A stretch of 19,590 bases of DNA, taken from positions 1-19,590 of the forward strand of contig JBFIEE010000053.1 of the NCBI GenBank assembly GCA_041603535.1, read 5' to 3'. The translations under genes were made by a program, and so were the position numbers. Shown in pieces: positions 15,324 through 19,590 of this stretch (positions within the stretch are counted from its first letter, which is position 1; every line of letters starts with the position of its first letter). A model generated the notes under the pieces. The model had not been told where the DNA came from. It saw nothing but the letters and a program-made list of their open reading frames with translations, and made no database searches. The stretch comes from HB2-32-21 sp041603535. Its GTDB lineage: Bacteria; Pseudomonadota; Gammaproteobacteria; Pseudomonadales; Porticoccaceae.

Positions 15324-16484
15324 ATGATAGATTTCAGCTTGCCCGCAGACCTGGTAGTGCTCAAGGAGCGCACCGAAGAGTTTATTCGCAACATCGTCAT
15401 GCCCTACGAAAAAGACGCGCGGCAGGAATACCACGGCCCCACCGACGAGCTGCGGATAGAGCTGGTGGCTAAAGCCAGAGAGGCCGGTTTGCTGGCCCCC
15501 CACGCGCCAAAAGAATACGGCGGCCTGGGGCTGGATCATCGCGGTATGGCTGTGGTTTTTGAAGCGGCGGGTTATTCCACCCTCGGTCCGCTAGCACTCA
15601 ATATCCAGGCGCCGGACGAAGGCAATACCAACCTGCTGCATCAGGTCGCCACGCCGGTGCAAAAAGACCGCTGGTTGATTCCCATGGTGCAGGGGCATAT
15701 TCGCTCGGTATTTTCCATGACCGAACCCGATGGCGGCGCAGGCTCCGACCCTTCATTAATGAAGACGACCGCCACCCCCGATGGCGACGACTACATCATC
15801 AAGGGCCGCAAGTGGTTTATCACCGGCATGCCCGGTGCCGGTTACCACATCATCATGGCCAAAACCCTCGACCACGACGGCAACGACGTCGGCGCCACTA
15901 TGTTTATGTGCGATGCCGATACCCCCGGCATCGAAATGGTGCGCATGCTCGACACCATCGACAGCAACTCACCCGGTGGTCACTGCGAGGTGGACTACAA
16001 CGTGCGCATTCCCGCCAGCCAGATTCTCGGCGAAGTCGGCAAAGGTTTTCGCTACGCCCAGGTGCGCCTCGGTCCCGCGCGCATGACCCATTGCATGCGC
16101 TGGCTCGGCGCTGCGCAACGCTGCCACGATATCGCCACCGACTATGCCCGCACCCGTCAGGCCTTCGGCAAAGCCATCATCGAGCACCAGGGTATCGGCT
16201 TTCAGCTCGCCGACAATAAGATCGACCTGCAAAGCGCCCGCCTGATGACTTGGCACGGTTGCTGGCTGCTCGACAAGGGTGATAAAGCCCAGACCGAAAC
16301 CAGTATGTGCAAGGTGCATTGCTCCGAGGCCCTCGGCAGGGTAGTGGATAGGTCTATGCAGGTGCTGGGCGCCAAGGGCATCAGTACCGATACGGTCATC
16401 GAGCGGATTTACCGAGATATTCGCGCATTTCGAATTTACGATGGCCCGAGTGAGGTGCATCGGTGGGTGCTGGCGCGGAGTTGA
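15324..16484 (+). CDS. acyl-CoA dehydrogenase, ACAD11/LvaC-like
   Basis: A 386-residue FAD-dependent acyl-CoA dehydrogenase. The FAD/substrate motif is SMTEPDGGAGSDP (131-143), KGRKWFITG is at 160-168, and the GHCEVDYNVRIP segment (219-230) and RLGPARMTHCMRWLG (248-262) are hallmarks of the ACAD10/11 group. The usual catalytic glutamate near the C-terminus is replaced by D373 in YDGPSEVHR, again as in ACAD11. In that group the enzyme works on 4-phosphoacyl-CoA, removing phosphate and leading to 3-hydroxyacyl-CoA. An AT-rich leader with AAGG lies before the ATG. It is the second gene of a two-gene plus-strand unit with the kinase. Simple straight-chain dehydrogenation is an alternative role. 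Confidence 0.9.
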   Translation: MIDFSLPADLVVLKERTEEFIRNIVMPYEKDARQEYHGPTDELRIELVAKAREAGLLAPHAPKEYGGLGLDHRGMAVVFEAAGYSTLGPLALNIQAPDEGNTNLLHQVATPVQKDRWLIPMVQGHIRSVFSMTEPDGGAGSDPSLMKTTATPDGDDYIIKGRKWFITGMPGAGYHIIMAKTLDHDGNDVGATMFMCDADTPGIEMVRMLDTIDSNSPGGHCEVDYNVRIPASQILGEVGKGFRYAQVRLGPARMTHCMRWLGAAQRCHDIATDYARTRQAFGKAIIEHQGIGFQLADNKIDLQSARLMTWHGCWLLDKGDKAQTETSMCKVHCSEALGRVVDRSMQVLGAKGISTDTVIERIYRDIRAFRIYDGPSEVHRWVLARS

Positions 16485-16565
16485 ATTGTTGTGCGCCTTA
16501 GGGATAGAAGTCGTCATTGATCCCTCGTGCTCAGCTAGCGTCTAGGGTGAGTCAAGGAGTGACAG

Positions 16566-16805
16566 ATGAGTCCAACAGTGTTTCGTGAAAAGGGTTTCCG
16601 TTTTTTCTTCTTTTCCAGAGAGGAGTCGCGGATGCACGTGCATATTCATTGTGGCGACGGCGAGGCAAAGTTCTGGCTAAAACCTGGAATCGAACTGGCG
16701 CAAAATTATGGGCTTTCTGTTCTACAATTGGCTAAAATTCGGGAAATAATCGAGGGGCACGAAAATGAGCTCATCAACGCATGGAATAAGCACTTCAGAA
16801 ACTGA
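16566..16805 (+). CDS. DUF4160 domain protein
   Basis: A 79-residue protein. The opening SPTVFREKGFRFFFFSREESRMHVHIHCGDGEAKFWL is the DUF4160 signature: an FR-x-G-x-RF-FF-S-E motif, then the HVHI histidines and a GEAKFWL strand. The helical second half ends near NAWNKHF. AAGGAG lies six bases before the ATG. The next gene overlaps it by 41 bases, so the two are translationally coupled. Biochemical function is unknown to me. DUF4160/DUF2442 pairs recur in many bacteria, which suggests a two-component module, possibly toxin-antitoxin-like, but that is inference. Confidence 0.88.
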   Translation: MSPTVFREKGFRFFFFSREESRMHVHIHCGDGEAKFWLKPGIELAQNYGLSVLQLAKIREIIEGHENELINAWNKHFRN

Positions 16806-17025
16806 GGTGACGCACGTTTCCAGCCACGGCGTCTGGTTGCTGTCCAATGGGCGAGAAATGTTCCTGTCCTACGACGACTTTCCCTGGTTCAAAGATGCGC
16901 CCATCGGTCAGGTCATCAACGTAGAACAAGCATCGCCAGGCCATTTTTATTGGCCCGATCTGGATGTCGATGTGGGTATAGAGACCATTGAGCATCCCGA
17001 GCGATTTCCACTCCGATATACGTAG
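16765..17025 (+). CDS. DUF2442 domain protein
   Basis: An 86-residue protein. VSSHGVWLLSNGREMFLSYDDFPWF and GHFYWPDLDVDVGIETIEHPERFPL are the conserved DUF2442 blocks; family members typically end right after the ERFPL motif, as here. The start at 16765 overlaps the DUF4160 gene by 41 bases in another frame and has GAGGGG just upstream. The first 13 residues lie before the conserved domain, and a slightly later start cannot be excluded. Function is unknown. The overlap indicates expression in fixed proportion to its partner. Confidence 0.88.
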   Translation: MSSSTHGISTSETEVTHVSSHGVWLLSNGREMFLSYDDFPWFKDAPIGQVINVEQASPGHFYWPDLDVDVGIETIEHPERFPLRYT

Positions 17026-17222
17026 TCAGGGCTCAAGGTGCTGACAAAAGCCTATTAAACAAACGGGGCTGCAGTTGGTGTGTGACCGGGTTCGTGGGAG
17101 GTTCAGCTCAGTGCGGTTTGGTTTTCAGGCTTTGGGGTGATCCCAAGTTGGGGAGTTATTGGCTTGTTAATCAACGTGGTTGCACATTGATATGTCTTAT
17201 CGAGTATGAGCCCGTTGATTGA

Positions 17223-17705
17223 ATGGAAGAATGCGTGATTGCAAGACTTGACCCTGTTCTTTTCTTAATTTGTATTTGTCCTGCGGGCAACAAGATCAGT
17301 TTCCGTGGCGAGCGGCCCGACGAGAACGGCAATCCAAAAGCGTACTTCGAAGGCAAGCTTCTACAATGTAGACATTGCGGAATAAAAGATAAATGCATGC
17401 AAAACCCTGCGGCGGCAGATCACCGCAAAGGTGCAGGTCGGCAAGTCTCCTTCTTGCTGGAGCATAAGCGAGAACCGAATTACACTGACTGGATGAAGCA
17501 TCGAGTCGACAGCGACAAGGGCAAACAAATATACGGTCATCGCATGTCCGTGGTGGAGCCAGTATTTGGCAACATCACTACAAACAAAAGGCTGAATCGA
17601 TTTAGTTTGCGTGGGAAGCAGAAAGTAGATGCTCAATGGAAGCTGTTCTGTATGGTACATAACATTGAAAAGCTGATGAATTACGGCAATACCGCAGTTA
17701 GATGA
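17223..17705 (+). pseudogene. IS1182-family transposase, C-terminal remnant
   Basis: Only the last third or so of a DDE transposase remains. Recognisable IS1182 features are ICPAGNKISFRG (18-29), a cysteine cluster (C49, C52, C58), the region RVDSDKGKQIYGHRMSVVEPVFGNI containing the final catalytic glutamate E112, and the NKRL-RFSLRG--KVDAQWKLFCMVHNIEKL ending typical of the family. The first dozen residues do not look homologous, so homology probably starts near 17265. The first two acidic catalytic residues and the N-terminal domain are absent from the 200 bases upstream. I see no terminal inverted repeats. It is non-functional debris beside the cassette region. Confidence 0.85.
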
Positions 17706-17894
17706 CGTGGATTTAAAGAATACTTGCTACGATATAAAACATTAAGGTATGGATGATGAAAACTACGATTGCATATCCAATCAATTAAAATTATTGGGCT
17801 GACGGGAATCGTATGGTCCAAATACGTTTTCCTACAGCCTCGTTAGGTGTGGCCGTCTTACCTCTCTAGAACACGCAAAATCATTATATTTCTT
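17706..17894. other. gap between transposase remnant and next frame
   Basis: AT-rich non-coding DNA. It contains a short imperfect hairpin around CGTAT/ATACG (17810-17826) and the heptamer GTTAGGT (17842-17848), which fits the integron core consensus GTTRRRY. No convincing opposing core (RYYYAAC) lies to the left, so a decayed attC is possible but not established. Confidence 0.3.
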
Positions 17895-18131
17895 ATGAAA
17901 GAAGCCAATAAAAGATGTGTAAAACCTCGTGGCCCACACGGAGCGACTCACCAAGAGTGGGCATATCGCCGTGAGGCTGTTATATGGATTGATCAGCTTC
18001 CAGTCGAGCCAAATTTAGTTTCTTTTGCAAACGAAATGAAGCTATGGCTTCAGCAGAAGATTTCGTCTCTTCCGTTACATACTAAGCTTCAGCAGGATAT
18101 CATAGGGGAGTCTAGCAATCCGTACACCTAG
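17895..18131 (+). pseudogene. N-terminal part of an uncharacterised protein, interrupted by amber codon
   Basis: A 78-codon frame (MKEANKRCVKPRGPHGATHQ...) that ends at a TAG at 18129-18131. The same frame then continues open, with no other stop, through 18132-18206 into the 188-residue frame at 18207-18773. Joined, they would give a protein of about 292 residues. This makes one gene with a nonsense mutation more likely than two genes. No Shine-Dalgarno site is seen before this ATG; a GTG at 17847 would add 16 residues. I recognise no family. If the TAG is read through the gene could still be intact. Confidence 0.5.
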
Positions 18132-18206
18132 AGCTTAGGGGCTCTGTCCCTCGCAATCGGCGCAATTATAAATGACGCTTTTGTATTTTCTGAATCTATA
18201 GAGCCC

Positions 18207-18773
18207 ATGGATCCCGTGGAGGCTGAGATTCAAAGAATTAGGTTTGAATCAGAGTTAATTATATACGCCGCACGATTCTGCGAAGCAGCGATTAAACAGA
18301 TGCTTTACTGCACTCAGATCCCTGAAAATCTATATAAATTGGCTCCAATGGGAAAATTACTTGCTCAGGAGTGTCAAGATTGCAGAAAAAATGGAAGAGA
18401 GAAGCATGATATATCCCATCTTGGTTCCTTAGCCCATCGCTTCTTTCTTTGTCACGTATTGGACGGATGCGTAGTTGACCATCTTCAAATTGTTGCTCGA
18501 CGCCGCAATCTGGAAGCAGCTCATTCAGAATCACAGTCTATACATCCAAGGACGGCGGATGAGTCGAGGAAGCACCTTACCAAGTCAATAAAAGAAATTG
18601 GATATGAATTAGGCCATATGGCAGACCATATCGGTACAATCGAGCAGAAGATGATAGAGGAAACTAAGTTATTTATAAGAAGCTATCCAAACAATCCCCC
18701 CCATCAAGAGTTGGCGAGGATACCGGTACGTAACCTCGATCAGTATAGCCAAGAGGCGGGGCGTGCTAGCTAA
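18207..18773 (+). CDS. uncharacterised protein, probably the larger part of an amber-split gene
   Basis: 188 codons from an ATG at 18207 that lacks a ribosome site. The frame is open upstream for another 25 codons to the TAG at 18131, and those codons read as plausible protein (SLGALSLAIGAIINDAFVF...). The ATG is therefore probably internal to a longer gene. The protein looks largely alpha-helical, is rich in Cys and His (for example FCEAAIKQMLYC, ECQDCRKN, HISH-like DISHLGSLAHRFFLCHVLDG), and has no signal peptide or membrane helix. I cannot assign a family. It ends 41 bases before the attC core, the layout expected of an integron gene cassette. Base composition is lower in GC than the catabolic locus. 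Confidence 0.55.
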   Translation: MDPVEAEIQRIRFESELIIYAARFCEAAIKQMLYCTQIPENLYKLAPMGKLLAQECQDCRKNGREKHDISHLGSLAHRFFLCHVLDGCVVDHLQIVARRRNLEAAHSESQSIHPRTADESRKHLTKSIKEIGYELGHMADHIGTIEQKMIEETKLFIRSYPNNPPHQELARIPVRNLDQYSQEAGRAS

Positions 18774-18798
18774 ATTAATATTTAAGAAAAAAATGGTA

Positions 18799-18822
18799 CA
18801 GCACCTAATACAGCACCTGACA
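18799..18822. repeat. 12-bp direct duplication at the left edge of attC
   Basis: CAGCACCT occurs at 18799-18806 and again at 18811-18818, a 12-base period, each followed by AAT or GAC. The duplication doubles the left core-like sequence (ACCTAAT and ACCTGAC). Confidence 0.6.
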
Positions 18823-18922
18823 AGGTTGTAAACCGGAACCAAATTGCTGCGCAGTTTTGTGTTCGCTGCGCTTATAACACAAAACCGCTCCACAATTTGG
18901 TCCGGTTACAACAGCGTTAGGC
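18815..18922. other. integron attC recombination site
   Basis: The right core GTTAGGC (18916-18922) matches GTTRRRY, and the left core ACCTGAC (18815-18821) differs from RYYYAAC by one base. Between them is a long imperfect hairpin. The outer arm 18826-18846 pairs with 18893-18911 except for two unpaired A residues on the left arm, like the extrahelical bases that set strand choice in attC sites. An inner 10-bp stem (18854-18863 with 18876-18885) closes a 12-base loop. Total length of 108 bp is within the attC range. The next gene starts 11 bases after the core. Confidence 0.85.
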
Positions 18923-18933
18923 GGCTAGAGACA

Positions 18934-19410
18934 ATGAAAATCAACTTAGAGAAATCCGCCTTGATCGCCGAAATCGTAGGCGGCGCTGCAGTGATTATTT
19001 CAGTCATTTATCTCACTTATGAGGTACGTCAAAACACGGCGGCAACCCGGAGCTTAACTCACCAACAACTTTTCGACTCAACGCTTGAACTAAATCAAAG
19101 TATTGCCGTCGATCCGGCCCTTGCAGATCTGCTCACACGGTCCAAAAATAATTTCCGCGAACTTTCGGAATCCGAACAAACGCAGCTCTTCATGTTATTT
19201 GTAAACTATTTCAATATGTGGGACTCGGCTCACTCGAACCATCAAAAAGAACTGCTCGATGCTAATGCATGGAATGTATGGAATACCGGAATGACTTGGT
19301 ATATGCGCGAATATGATTCGGCCCGTGAAATATGGAAACGCTCCAACCATTTCTATAACACAGACTTCCGAGCACACGTCTCCGCAATTTTGGCGAAGCG
19401 GCTTGAATAG
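18934..19410 (+). CDS. integron-cassette-type protein with one N-terminal membrane helix
   Basis: A 158-residue protein starting MKINLEKSALIAEIVGGAAV. One hydrophobic helix spans about residues 8-28 (ALIAEIVGGAAVIISVIYLTY), followed by a soluble helical domain rich in Trp, Asn and Gln (NAWNVWNTGMTWYMREY). I place the start at 18934 because it lies 11 bases after the attC core, the usual cassette arrangement, although the frame is open further upstream into the attC. No clear Shine-Dalgarno site is present, which is common in cassettes. Proteins of this appearance recur in gammaproteobacterial cassettes and genomes, but I know no function. It probably sits in the inner membrane with a cytoplasmic or periplasmic C-terminal domain. 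Confidence 0.82.
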   Translation: MKINLEKSALIAEIVGGAAVIISVIYLTYEVRQNTAATRSLTHQQLFDSTLELNQSIAVDPALADLLTRSKNNFRELSESEQTQLFMLFVNYFNMWDSAHSNHQKELLDANAWNVWNTGMTWYMREYDSAREIWKRSNHFYNTDFRAHVSAILAKRLE

Positions 19411-19590
19411 TTCATGAACATCAAGAATTTGTACAAGATCAAGGCAAGATCAAGGGGTCATATATGGACACGCCCCGTAAATCAACTATTGAACTCTTAG
19501 ATGGTTAATTATTCATCATAAAGTGTAGTAGCTCCGTACTTAATTCTGATGTCGATATTCAAGCTGGCTTAACACAGATAAAGATGAGCA
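19411..19590. other. region downstream of the cassette gene, to window end
   Basis: AT-rich DNA without a convincing gene. The heptamer GCTTAAC (19567-19573) fits the left integron core RYYYAAC and could open the next attC, but the window ends before a partner core could be seen. Confidence 0.3.

Noticed and set aside
16500..16525. Short inverted repeat AGGGAT / ATCCCT after the acyl-CoA dehydrogenase
   Set aside because: A six-base stem with a 14-base loop and no T tail is too weak for a terminator.
17842..17848. GTTAGGT as the right core of another attC
   Set aside because: The heptamer fits the consensus, but no matching left core and only a short imperfect hairpin precede it; such heptamers occur by chance about once per kilobase.

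Overview
The window looks like chromosomal DNA of a gammaproteobacterium, probably a marine, aerobic, fatty-acid-oxidising lineage. This is inferred from gene content: an hspQ gene, folD beside a Pro-Arg-His tRNA cluster, DUF2780 and many acyl-CoA enzymes. The exact lineage is uncertain. Up to about 16.5 kb the genes are GC-rich with good Shine-Dalgarno sites. After that the DNA becomes more AT-rich and accessory.

Region 1 (1-3175): a 5'-complete but window-truncated glycerophosphodiester phosphodiesterase gene, a RibA-type GTP cyclohydrolase II and folD lie on the minus strand. A tRNA-Pro(UGG), tRNA-Arg(UCU), tRNA-His(GUG) operon follows on the plus strand, with a clear sigma-70 promoter whose downstream sequence is GC-rich. 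A near-perfect bidirectional terminator lies beyond it.

Region 2 (3176-7046): an SMP-30/gluconolactonase-like gene is divergent from a zinc alcohol dehydrogenase plus methyltransferase pair. The divergent intergenic region holds eight perfect copies of an 8-bp repeat. A DUF2780 gene follows, preceded by another 8-bp tandem repeat and a perfect inverted repeat, and followed by a strong terminator.

Region 3 (7047-16484): a large divergent catabolic locus. On the minus strand are a dienelactone-hydrolase-family protein, an MFS carboxylate-type transporter, two tandem paralogous SDRs of the 3-hydroxyacyl-CoA dehydrogenase type-2 kind, hspQ, a CaiB/BaiF-fold protein with the alpha-methylacyl-CoA racemase catalytic residues, and an amidohydrolase. 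On the plus strand are an aminoglycoside-phosphotransferase-fold kinase and an acyl-CoA dehydrogenase. These two correspond to the two halves of animal ACAD11 and to LvaA/LvaC of the levulinate pathway, which handle 4-hydroxyacyl-CoAs through a 4-phospho intermediate. My inference is a pathway that imports and opens a lactone or takes up a (possibly methyl-branched) 4-hydroxy acid, then converts it to a 3-hydroxyacyl-CoA for beta-oxidation.

Region 4 (16485-19590): accessory DNA. It holds an overlapping DUF4160/DUF2442 gene pair, a 5'-truncated IS1182-family transposase, an uncharacterised gene split by a single in-frame amber codon, a convincing integron attC site (18815-18922), and a one-TM-helix cassette protein starting 11 bases after the attC core. 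No integron integrase is visible, so this may be part of a cassette array (or an orphan cluster) continuing past the window.
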